Below, in pieces: positions 1 through 6,499 of a stretch of DNA of 6,499 nucleotides (positions within the stretch are counted from its first letter, which is position 1; every line of letters begins with the position of its first letter). The notes under the pieces are model-generated. The model was not told where the DNA came from and searched no databases. It worked only from the letters and a program-made list of their open reading frames with translations. The stretch is taken from contig JAJYZK010000188.1 of NCBI GenBank assembly GCA_021799945.1, forward strand, positions 1 to 6,499, read 5' to 3'. Source of the DNA: Acidobacteriota bacterium (GTDB lineage: Bacteria > Acidobacteriota > Terriglobia > Terriglobales > Acidobacteriaceae). The position numbers and the translations under genes were made by a program.

Positions 1-1
1 G

Positions 2-142
2 CGCCCGGGTAGCGTGCGCCGGCCGGGCGGAAGAGCAGGGAAGCGGCCAGCCCGCGGCTTTGAGTTCGGGGCGACACTGGCGGAGTTTGTCAGAGAGGAG
101 TTCGCCGCGCGCCGCCGGTCAGATGGGAGCCATCGCGTCTGA
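2..142 (+). CDS. Possible C-terminal end of an unidentified plus-strand gene (partial)
   Basis: This reading frame is open from the window edge to a TGA at 140-142, about 46 codons. Its second half (about 56-120) looks coding: many codons begin with G and it would make an amphipathic, acidic helix-like stretch (GFEFGATLAEFVREEFAARR). The first part is Arg/Gly/Pro-rich and less convincing. If real, the gene enters from the left and ends tail-to-tail with the minus-strand small gene whose stop lies at 147-149, leaving only 4 nt between them. I do not recognise the family. A minus-strand frame over the same bases is also open for about 39 codons, so the strand is not settled. Low confidence. Confidence 0.25.
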   Translation, partial: RPGSVRRPGGRAGKRPARGFEFGATLAEFVREEFAARRRSDGSHRV

Positions 143-146
143 GCGG

Positions 147-440
147 TCAGACCTGCACGACGCGATGAATGCAATCGGCCCGGAAGATGGTGAACTTACC
201 CTGATCGTAACCGCCGAAGTAGACCATTCCGCCCTTGCCTTGGCCGGTGCAGGTTAGCGCCACTTTGTGCAGCGAGCGGCTGCCCGGACGGTCCTCGTAT
301 TCGATCAGCAGCATGGGTTGCGCGCCCATCGGGGTGGGCAGACGAAGGTCCGAGAATTCAACGAGTTTTCCCGCCGGGGGCTGCCGGGCGGGGATCTGAC
401 TCTGGGGGTCGGGATTCACCACTCGATTGAAGCAGACCAT
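147..440 (-). CDS. Small hypothetical protein, about 97 residues, possibly beta-rich
   Basis: I do not recognise this protein. With the ATG at 438-440 it has 97 residues and no signal peptide or membrane segment. The N-terminal 30 residues are Pro/Gln-rich. The C-terminal half alternates hydrophobic and polar residues like beta strands: LLIEYEDRPGSRS, then MVYFGGYDQGKFTIFRADCIHRVV. The ending in FRADCIHRV is loosely like the end of WYL-type ligand-binding modules (F-R-x-D-x-I), but this is only a resemblance. It has three Cys (residues 3, 64, 90). The start is uncertain: no strong ribosome binding site precedes 440, and an in-frame ATG at 510-512 would add 24 residues of basic sequence. The frame stays open further upstream into copD, but that part is only the shadow of copD. 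It lies 110 nt downstream of copD on the same strand, so it could be read from that operon or from its own promoter. Confidence 0.5.
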   Translation of the reverse strand: MVCFNRVVNPDPQSQIPARQPPAGKLVEFSDLRLPTPMGAQPMLLIEYEDRPGSRSLHKVALTCTGQGKGGMVYFGGYDQGKFTIFRADCIHRVVQV

Positions 441-550
441 ACGTAGCCGCTCAAGTAACAGACGGACAATGCGCCTACAACCTTGGTAGATGCAGGATCC
501 CCCGTTGGGCATCCCCCGAAAGGAATCGGAGCGGCTTGCTGCGGCGGGTC

Positions 551-2161
551 TCAGCTTTCGCGGTAATTCAGCAGCACCATGCCGGCGGCGGCCAGGCAGA
601 CGGGCCACAGCCATCCCGCGGCTCTGGCGGCGCGGCTGGGAGGCAGCCGCAGCTCCAGCCAGCGGCTCCAGGCGGCCACGGCCCCGAGCAGGGCGACGGG
701 CATGTGGCTGAGGCGGGCCAGAATCTCTTCCTTGGCGTCGGCGCCGCCATGGGTGTGCAGCAACAGCAGCGCCGCTCCCACTGCCATGATTGCGGGGAAG
801 GCCAGCGTCGCCCAGCGCCGGCGCAGGATGCCGGCCTGCACGGAGCATTCAAAAGCGGCGAAGCCCAGAATCAGCAGCGCCGCGGCGCGATGCTCCATTA
901 CGTCGGGGGCGGAAAAGCTCTCCCAGAACGACCGGGGGCCGATCGGCCAGTTCTCCGGATCCGCGCGCAGGACGATGAATACGGCAAGGCCGGCGAAGGT
1001 GAGCGGCCAGAAGCGCGCCCAGCGCATGCCGCGCACCCGGCTCAGCACGGCCAGCGCTCCGGCCGCCAGCACGATCAGGCCGGCCCAGTGGTGGTTGTAT
1101 TCCGACCATGCCCGGTCGTTGGCGTCGCTGGGAGCGGGACCGCTGAACTCGCTCACCTGAATCGCCACGTTCATTGAGGTCGCCGGCGTCAGCCGCGCAG
1201 CCGGCGGGCTGGTCATCCGCGGAATCACGGGATGCATGCGCTGGTAGATCTCAGGGAGGGTCAACCGATCCTGCTGCACATCGATGCCCGGGGTCTGCGA
1301 GGTCAGCGATTCGGCGGCCAGGACGATGGTGAACCCGATGCCTAGCTCCGCCTCGGTAAAGCGGCGCAGACGCAGCAGCAAAGGCTGAGGATCGGCGGCG
1401 ATCTTTTTTCCGAGAAAATAGTTTCCGGCCCCGAGCGCCAGCATCGCCAGCAGAAGCGCGATTTTCGCGGCCAGCACTTGCCCGTATCCGGTGGCGTAGA
1501 AGCCGCTCCACGAACCCAGGTAAAAATACGAAAGTGCGACCCCGGCCAGCGTCAGCGAGACGGCGCCGCCGATGGCCATCCACGAAAAGCGGGAGACGGC
1601 GATCCTCGCCTCCTCGACATCGGCCGCCGAGTTTAACGAGGCAAACAGGAAGGGCATGGCGCCCAGCCAGAATGCCGTTCCCAGGTGGTGAACGGCGGTG
1701 TACGCCACAAGCTGGAGCCGGTCGTCCAGCCGGGAGGCGGCGTGACTGGTCAACACCATGGTTGCCAGCAGCAGAAGGCCCGCGGGCAACATGGCGTAGG
1801 CCGAGGCCTTGGTCCGCCCCCGAGCGCAGAGCCACAGCAGCAGCGATGCCAGCGCCCCGCCCACTCCGGCGACAAAAAAATTGGCGGTGAAAAAATCGCG
1901 GAACCGAAGTCCGGAGCCGTTCATCAGCGATGCGCTGGAGACGGCGACGGCAGCCAACTCCGAAGTGGCCATGAGGATCGCGGCCAGGCGTATGCCGCGC
2001 CGGGAAACTCCCTCCAGCGCCGCGGTTCCGCGCATTTTCCCGATGGGGAAGGCAACCAGCCATAAATACGCAATGCCGCCCAGCAGCAGGGCCTCGCCGG
2101 CCAGCGCCGCCGCCCGCAGCAGGATGCTGAGGAAATCGAAGTCTTTAACGAGCCAGATCAT
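551..2161 (-). CDS. copD: CopD-family copper resistance/transport membrane protein with long C-terminal membrane extension
   Basis: Integral inner-membrane protein of 536 residues with about 13-14 hydrophobic segments. CopD proteins are thought to move copper across the inner membrane in partnership with periplasmic CopC. Residues about 1-290 form the CopD-like core with eight likely helices. It includes TSHA (His140) and the pair His158-His159 in VHHLGTAFWLGAMPF, the family's typical His-x-x-Gly-x-x-x-Trp-Leu-Gly pattern. A soluble loop follows (about 288-352: SLTSQTPGIDV, then RMHPVIPRMTSPP). A second membrane region (about 354-533) has His in YNHHWAG (357-358), MEHR (424), HTHGG (469, 471) and SHMP (486). 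Classical CopD/PcoD is about 300 residues, so this is a long form. The start is well supported by AGGAGG 5 nt upstream. The gene lies 93 nt after copC. The copper role is inferred from the family and the copC neighbour. Confidence 0.85.
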   Translation of the reverse strand: MIWLVKDFDFLSILLRAAALAGEALLLGGIAYLWLVAFPIGKMRGTAALEGVSRRGIRLAAILMATSELAAVAVSSASLMNGSGLRFRDFFTANFFVAGVGGALASLLLWLCARGRTKASAYAMLPAGLLLLATMVLTSHAASRLDDRLQLVAYTAVHHLGTAFWLGAMPFLFASLNSAADVEEARIAVSRFSWMAIGGAVSLTLAGVALSYFYLGSWSGFYATGYGQVLAAKIALLLAMLALGAGNYFLGKKIAADPQPLLLRLRRFTEAELGIGFTIVLAAESLTSQTPGIDVQQDRLTLPEIYQRMHPVIPRMTSPPAARLTPATSMNVAIQVSEFSGPAPSDANDRAWSEYNHHWAGLIVLAAGALAVLSRVRGMRWARFWPLTFAGLAVFIVLRADPENWPIGPRSFWESFSAPDVMEHRAAALLILGFAAFECSVQAGILRRRWATLAFPAIMAVGAALLLLHTHGGADAKEEILARLSHMPVALLGAVAAWSRWLELRLPPSRAARAAGWLWPVCLAAAGMVLLNYRES

Positions 2162-2166
2162 GGGCG

Positions 2167-2172
2167 CCTCCT
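2167..2172 (-). promoter_or_regulatory. Ribosome binding site of copD
   Basis: On the minus strand this reads AGGAGG, 5 nt before the ATG at 2159-2161. It is a near-perfect Shine-Dalgarno match and fixes the copD start. Confidence 0.8.
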
Positions 2173-2254
2173 GCGGCGGACAACGGCGCCGGGAGGCGGC
2201 GCCGGCTGACTGCGCCGCGGAAGACCGGCCTGGCGCACGGCGGCGGAGCCTCGA

Positions 2255-2686
2255 TCATTGCACGCGGAAGCTGAATTCCCCGCGGGTGACATGCCCGTCG
2301 CTGGCGAGAACCTGCCAGTTCAGCTTGTAGAGGCCGGGGGTGAGTTTCGTCAGCTTGGTCGCCAGGGTCTGCGGCGCAGATTGGGGGGGGAAGGAGAGTT
2401 TTCGCGATTGACCGTCGGGACCGACCAAAACGACCGTCGAGCGGGAAGCGTCGATGCGGGAATTGTAGACAAGCTGCAGGTTCACTTCGGAGCCGGAGAC
2501 GGTCGCGTTGGCCGCGGGATAGGAACGCACCAGAGCGGCGTGCGCCAGCGCCGGACGGGGGAAGGCCAGAGCCATCGCGGCTACAGACAAAACAACGGCG
2601 AAAAGTGTTCGAAGGCCAATCCTGGCGTTGGCCTCGGTATCGGCATTGCGATCGGCATTGCGCTTGGCGCCGGTCTTCGCATTCAT
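2255..2686 (-). CDS. copC: CopC-type periplasmic copper-binding protein
   Basis: Secreted copper-binding protein, 143 residues from the chosen start. A basic n-region, a hydrophobic core (LFAVVLSVAAMALAF) and the cleavage site PRPALA|HAALVRSYPA form a Sec signal peptide. Cleavage there leaves His as the first mature residue. That His and the DGH near the C-terminus (LASDGHVTRGEFSFRV) are the Cu(II) ligands of the CopC family. The mature part (about 95 residues) is the usual beta-sandwich length, has only these two His and no Met or Cys, so the Met-rich Cu(I) site of the classical Pseudomonas protein is absent. Start choice: the ATG at 2684-2686 has GGGGAG 7 nt upstream. The in-frame ATG at 2699-2701 (5 residues longer) has AGGAG immediately against it, too close to work well. 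The signal peptide n-region is unusually long. The gene follows glk by 87 nt and precedes copD by 93 nt. Confidence 0.88.
   Translation of the reverse strand: MNAKTGAKRNADRNADTEANARIGLRTLFAVVLSVAAMALAFPRPALAHAALVRSYPAANATVSGSEVNLQLVYNSRIDASRSTVVLVGPDGQSRKLSFPPQSAPQTLATKLTKLTPGLYKLNWQVLASDGHVTRGEFSFRVQ
2639..2662 (-). repeat. 12-bp tandem duplication in the copC signal peptide n-region
   Basis: The 12-mer atcggcattgcg occurs twice with no gap (2639-2650 and 2651-2662). On the minus strand it encodes Arg-Asn-Ala-Asp twice. The duplication is in frame and lengthens the n-region without touching the hydrophobic core. Confidence 0.9.
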
Positions 2687-2693
2687 GATTCCA

Positions 2694-2699
2694 CTCCCC
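2694..2699 (-). promoter_or_regulatory. Likely ribosome binding site of copC
   Basis: On the minus strand this reads GGGGAG, 7 nt before the ATG at 2684-2686. It supports that start over the upstream in-frame ATG at 2699-2701, with which it overlaps by one base. Confidence 0.55.
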
Positions 2700-2712
2700 A
2701 TCTCCTGAGCCG

Positions 2713-2752
2713 GAGCGGATCCCCAAGCCGGAGCGCCTCCGGGATCCTGCTC
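2713..2752 (-). repeat. Imperfect inverted repeat in the glk-copC spacer
   Basis: GAGCGGATCCC (2713-2723) can pair with GGGATCC-T-GCTC (2741-2752): 11 pairs with one bulged base around a 17-nt loop. A competing small hairpin, CCGGAG-CGC-CTCCGG (2728-2742), shares bases with one arm, so the two folds exclude each other. The 10-mer agccggagcg also occurs directly twice (2708-2717, 2726-2735). No T-run follows on the minus strand, so this does not look like a standard intrinsic terminator. It could be an RNA leader structure before copC, a processing site or a protein-binding site. Confidence 0.5.
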
Positions 2753-2773
2753 CAGATTCAGCTCGGTCGCAAA

Positions 2774-3838
2774 CTAGCTCGGCCCCCGGGCCGGAGAGCC
2801 GTTCCGTTCCAGCGACGCGGCGCGCTCGGAGTGCCCGCTCATTTCCGCGGCGCGCGCTTCCGCGAAGGCCGCCGCGCCCATCAGGGCCGCTCTGCTCTCC
2901 AGAATAATACGCACCGGGGTCTGCACCAGCAGGTCGCTCAGGCGGCCCTTGTCGGTGAAGGCCTTCATGAAGGCGCCGCCTTGCAGCGTCTTGAGCATCT
3001 TGGGAGCGATGCCGCCGCCCAGATACATTCCTCCGCTGGCGAGGATCTTCAAGGCCAGGTTGCCGGCCTCCGCGCCGTACGCGGAGGCGAACATCTCCAG
3101 GGTCTTCGCGCACAGCTCGCTTTCTCCGGATTCTCCGGCCTCGTTGATCGCCGCATTGGGGTCCTCGCTCCGCATCCGCTCCCGCAGCCAGTCGGGCTCC
3201 TGCATCCCCTTCACGTCGCGGCAGAAGGCATAGATGTTGGCCAGGCCCATTCCGGAGACCACCCGTTCGCAGCTTACGCGCCCGCGGAGGGTCCGTTGCA
3301 GATACTGCATCAGCGCAATCTCGTCTTCGTCGCGGGGAGCGAAGTCGCAATGTCCTCCCTCCGAGGCCATGGGCAGGTAGCGATGGCCGTTCCAGGCCAG
3401 CAGCGCCTCCCCCAGACCGGTGCCGGCGGAGATCAATCCGCGGTTGCCGGTCGCCCCCGGATCGCCTTTGCTGAGAGTGAAGATCTGGTCCGCTCGCAGC
3501 TCGGGTATGCCGTGGGCGTTGGCTTCCAGATCGTTGATCAGGTAGACATGCTCGATCTTCAAATCCATCTCGAGTTGCCGGCTATCGAGCTCCCAGGGAA
3601 GATTGGTGAGTTTCAGCCGTCCCTGGCGCACCGGGCCGGGCACGCCGAAGCAGGCGGCGACGACCGGTTCCCTGCCTTCATTGCCCGGACGGCTCAGAAA
3701 GACCTTCACCACTTCTTCCAGGCCGGCAAACTCCCGGGCGGGGAACTTCTCCTCGCGAACGGGGACCAGACTCCCGTGGACAAAGCCGTAAAGAGCCAGA
3801 TCGACCTTGGTGCCTCCCACATCTCCCGCCAGGATCAT
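2774..3838 (-). CDS. glk: Glucokinase (Glk family)
   Basis: Cytoplasmic ATP-dependent glucokinase, 354 residues, converting glucose to glucose-6-phosphate, the substrate of the upstream-encoded Zwf. The N-terminal ATP-binding motif AGDVGGTK (4-11) is intact. Sugar-site residues by comparison with the E. coli enzyme are Asn102-Asp103 (INDLEANAHG), Glu160 and His163 (SEGGHCDFAP) and Glu191 (CERVVSG). Further nucleotide-site glycines are SAGTGLG (137-143) and GGGIAPK (274-280). It belongs to the E. coli-type Glk family rather than typical ROK kinases, as no Cys-rich zinc motif is seen. About 25 extra C-terminal residues (EMSGHSERAASLERNGSPARGPS) look disordered and are not needed for the fold. 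The ATG overlaps the pgl stop as ATGA and GGAG lies 8 nt upstream within pgl, so translation is probably coupled. The frame is open further upstream, but only as a shadow of pgl. Confidence 0.92.
   Translation of the reverse strand: MILAGDVGGTKVDLALYGFVHGSLVPVREEKFPAREFAGLEEVVKVFLSRPGNEGREPVVAACFGVPGPVRQGRLKLTNLPWELDSRQLEMDLKIEHVYLINDLEANAHGIPELRADQIFTLSKGDPGATGNRGLISAGTGLGEALLAWNGHRYLPMASEGGHCDFAPRDEDEIALMQYLQRTLRGRVSCERVVSGMGLANIYAFCRDVKGMQEPDWLRERMRSEDPNAAINEAGESGESELCAKTLEMFASAYGAEAGNLALKILASGGMYLGGGIAPKMLKTLQGGAFMKAFTDKGRLSDLLVQTPVRIILESRAALMGAAAFAEARAAEMSGHSERAASLERNGSPARGPS
3835..3838 (-). promoter_or_regulatory. ATGA stop-start overlap of pgl and glk
   Basis: On the minus strand these four bases read ATGA: glk starts at the ATG (3838-3836) and pgl ends at the TGA (3837-3835). 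This arrangement usually lets the terminating ribosome restart, linking the amounts of the two enzymes. Confidence 0.85.
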
Positions 3839-4632
3839 CGCGCAATCTCCAAACGCCCCAGGCCATCGGGACCGGGCGGGGGTAAGAGAGCGGCGGCCGC
3901 GGCGTCGAGCAGCAGGGTGACGACCCCGCCGCGAGGCCGGATGAGCTGGGAGGGGAGAGTCTCGGGCGCATAGTCTCCCAGCAGAACCTCCCGCAGAACT
4001 TTGGCTTTGTCGGTTCCCTCGATCAGAAAACAAAGGTCCCGGCCATGATTCAGCACGGGCAGGGTGAGGGTCACCCGCCATGCCTCCTTTTGCTCCACAT
4101 GGTTGGCCACCGCAATCCGCAGCCATTCGTGGAGAGCGGCGGAATGCGGGAAGAGCGAGGCGGTGTGGCCATCCGGACCCATGCCCAGCCAGATCATGTC
4201 GAAGACCGGCGTTTCCGCGCCCTCCAGGCGGAAGGAATGGCGGATCTCCGCCTCGTATTCCGCAGCCGCGGCCTCCGGCGCGAGTTCGCCCCGGATGCGA
4301 AAGATCTGCGAGGAATCCAGCGGCGCCTTGCTCAGCAGCGCCTGTTGCGTCATGCCGAAGTTGCTGTCCGGATGGTCGGGCGGCACGCAGCGCTCGTCCA
4401 CCCAATATAGCTCCAGCTTGTCCCAGGGCGTCAGGGCGCGGAAGGGCTCGGCGGCGTCGCCGAGCAGCGCGAAGGCGCGCTTTGGCGTGCTGCCGCCGGA
4501 GATGGCGACGCGGGCCTTCCCGCGCTGGGCCGCAGCCGAGCGCACCCGTTCGACGAAATACCCGGCGGCGCGCCGGTTGACGGCGTCGGCATCTGGATCT
4601 ACGTAGTAGCGAACTTCGAGTTTAGTCGGCAT
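3835..4632 (-). CDS. pgl: 6-phosphogluconolactonase
   Basis: Cytoplasmic hydrolase of 265 residues that converts 6-phospho-glucono-1,5-lactone, the product of Zwf, to 6-phosphogluconate in the oxidative pentose phosphate pathway. It is the NagB/DevB-type Pgl. Motifs in order are AISGGSTPKRAF (43-54, phosphate-binding loop), YWVDERCVPPDHPDSN (76-91), and WLGMGPDGHTASLFP (148-162), which carries the putative catalytic His156, with LPVLN (191-195) as a later family motif. Length is normal for the family. The ATG at 4630-4632 is the only plausible start nearby: the next upstream in-frame codons include no ATG, GTG or TTG. Its ribosome binding site is weak (GAGAG about 9 nt upstream). It follows zwf after 78 nt and overlaps glk by 4 nt. 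Confidence 0.94.
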   Translation of the reverse strand: MPTKLEVRYYVDPDADAVNRRAAGYFVERVRSAAAQRGKARVAISGGSTPKRAFALLGDAAEPFRALTPWDKLELYWVDERCVPPDHPDSNFGMTQQALLSKAPLDSSQIFRIRGELAPEAAAAEYEAEIRHSFRLEGAETPVFDMIWLGMGPDGHTASLFPHSAALHEWLRIAVANHVEQKEAWRVTLTLPVLNHGRDLCFLIEGTDKAKVLREVLLGDYAPETLPSQLIRPRGGVVTLLLDAAAAALLPPPGPDGLGRLEIAR

Positions 4633-4650
4633 CGGCGGACTCTCGGTTTT

Positions 4651-4662
4651 CTCCCGCGGGAG
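4651..4662. repeat. Perfect 12-bp palindrome in the zwf-pgl spacer
   Basis: CTCCCGCGGGAG is identical on both strands and lies 18 nt upstream of the pgl ATG. As RNA it can fold only into a 4-bp stem with a CGCG loop. As DNA it could be a protein-binding site. In a GC-rich genome a 12-bp palindrome can also arise by chance. Confidence 0.4.
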
Positions 4663-4710
4663 TTTCGATTGCGGGGCTGAGCCAGCCGTCCGCGTGGGGG
4701 CCCCGGGCTC

Positions 4711-6246
<1,536 letters not shown>

Positions 6247-6251
6247 TGCTG

Positions 6252-6259
6252 TCCTCCTT
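6252..6259 (-). promoter_or_regulatory. Ribosome binding site of zwf
   Basis: On the minus strand this reads AAGGAGGA, 5 nt before the ATG at 6244-6246. It is a strong Shine-Dalgarno sequence that fixes the zwf start. Its 5' end touches the 3' arm of the hairpin at 6260-6281. Confidence 0.85.
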
Positions 6260-6281
6260 GCCGCCGGGGGTAGCCGGCGGC
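6260..6281 (-). promoter_or_regulatory. Perfect GC hairpin in the tkt-zwf spacer, next to the zwf ribosome binding site
   Basis: The arms GCCGCCGG and CCGGCGGC pair over 8 bp, all G-C, around a 6-nt loop (CTACCC on the minus strand). It begins 2 nt after the transketolase stop and ends exactly where the zwf Shine-Dalgarno begins. There is no T-run after it, so it is not a typical intrinsic terminator. Plausible roles are mRNA processing or protection between the two genes, or control of ribosome access to zwf. Confidence 0.6.
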
Positions 6282-6283
6282 TG

Positions 6284-6499
6284 TCATCGCGCCGCCGAAA
6301 GGGACGCCTTCCGGCGCCGCACCAGTTTCATCGCCCGATCCGCGATGTTGGCCGGGGAAAAGCCCATCTCCTCCATAACTCGCGGACCGGGCGCCGAGGC
6401 TCCGACATGGTTCAGGCCAATCACGTCCCCGTCGCGGCCAACATATTTCCACCAGCAGAGAGGCGACGCGGCCTCCACGGCCAGAGCCGGCAGAGCGTC
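6284..6499 (-). CDS. tkt: Transketolase, C-terminal end (partial)
   Basis: Only the last 71 residues are in the window; the gene continues past the right edge. The sequence LAVEAASPLCWWKYVGRDGDVIGLNHVGASAPGPRVMEEMGFSPANIA is the typical C-terminal domain of transketolase: the V-E-A stretch, the W-x-K-Y-V-G segment, the G-x-S-A-P loop and the closing E-x-x-G-F-x-x-x-N-I helix all match. The thiamine diphosphate and pyrimidine-binding domains lie outside. Transketolase moves two-carbon units between sugar phosphates in the non-oxidative pentose phosphate pathway, using ribose-5-phosphate and xylulose-5-phosphate that derive from the Zwf-Pgl branch. A short basic tail (KLVRRRKASLSAAR) ends the protein. 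It lies 37 nt upstream of zwf, probably in one operon. The GTG at 6476-6478 is an internal Val codon, not the start. Confidence 0.9.
   Translation of the reverse strand, partial: DALPALAVEAASPLCWWKYVGRDGDVIGLNHVGASAPGPRVMEEMGFSPANIADRAMKLVRRRKASLSAAR

Noticed and set aside
516..529. Possible terminator hairpin after copD (ccga...tcgg)
   Set aside because: Only a 4-bp stem with no following T-run on the minus strand; too weak to call.
147..848. Long version (233 codons) of the small minus-strand gene
   Set aside because: Its first 100 or so codons lie within the 3' part of copD in another frame and read as Arg/Pro/Ala-rich shadow sequence; only the part after the copD stop is credible.
2743..2773. 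Possible promoter for copC just after the glk stop (TTGCGA as a -35 box)
   Set aside because: The matching -10 position has only about half the consensus bases; not distinguishable from chance.
2145..3350. Minus-strand open frame of 401 codons across glk, copC and the copC-copD spacer
   Set aside because: Arg-rich frame out of phase with both real genes; no domain seen.
2258..3973. Plus-strand open frame of 571 codons opposite glk, copC and the spacer
   Set aside because: It spans three minus-strand features, has no family-like motifs and is explained by GC-rich codon bias of the real genes.
2774..4405. Extended glk frame of 543 codons
   Set aside because: Everything before the Met at 3838 overlaps pgl in another frame; the Glk family begins at MILAGDVGGTK, which coincides with the ATGA overlap.

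Overview
The window is GC-rich bacterial DNA. Almost every convincing gene lies on the minus strand, so the biological order runs from right to left: transketolase (3' end only), glucose-6-phosphate dehydrogenase (zwf), 6-phosphogluconolactonase (pgl), glucokinase (glk), a secreted CopC-type copper-binding protein, a long CopD-type membrane protein, and a small unrecognised protein. The style of the zwf, glk and CopD proteins and the tkt-zwf-pgl-glk order suggest an Acidobacteriota-like soil or environmental bacterium. This is inference from remembered family resemblance; no rRNA or other taxonomic marker is present.

Right half (about 2774-6499): a compact sugar-phosphate operon. Glucokinase makes glucose-6-phosphate, Zwf oxidises it to 6-phosphogluconolactone with production of NAD(P)H, Pgl hydrolyses the lactone, and transketolase works in the non-oxidative branch. 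Spacers are short (37 and 78 nt), and the pgl stop and glk start share an ATGA, so the genes are probably co-transcribed. A perfect 8-bp hairpin sits directly against the zwf Shine-Dalgarno sequence.

Middle (about 551-2773): copC and copD follow glk on the same strand after only 87 nt. That spacer holds an imperfect inverted repeat but no obvious U-tract terminator. CopC has a signal peptide, a mature N-terminal His and a DGH motif, as expected for a periplasmic Cu(II) site, and its mature part has no Met. CopD is 536 residues long: a CopD-like membrane core plus a second, His-bearing membrane region. Together they look like a copper-handling pair.

Left end (1-550): a small minus-strand ORF (about 97 codons) of unknown function lies 110 nt downstream of copD. 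A plus-strand open frame running in from the window edge and ending at 142 may be the tail of a convergent gene, but the support is weak. I saw no tRNA, rRNA, CRISPR array, insertion sequence or phage feature. No clearly new system is evident; the most interesting points are the metabolic-copper gene linkage, the CopD C-terminal region, the hairpin at the zwf ribosome binding site and the small unknown gene.
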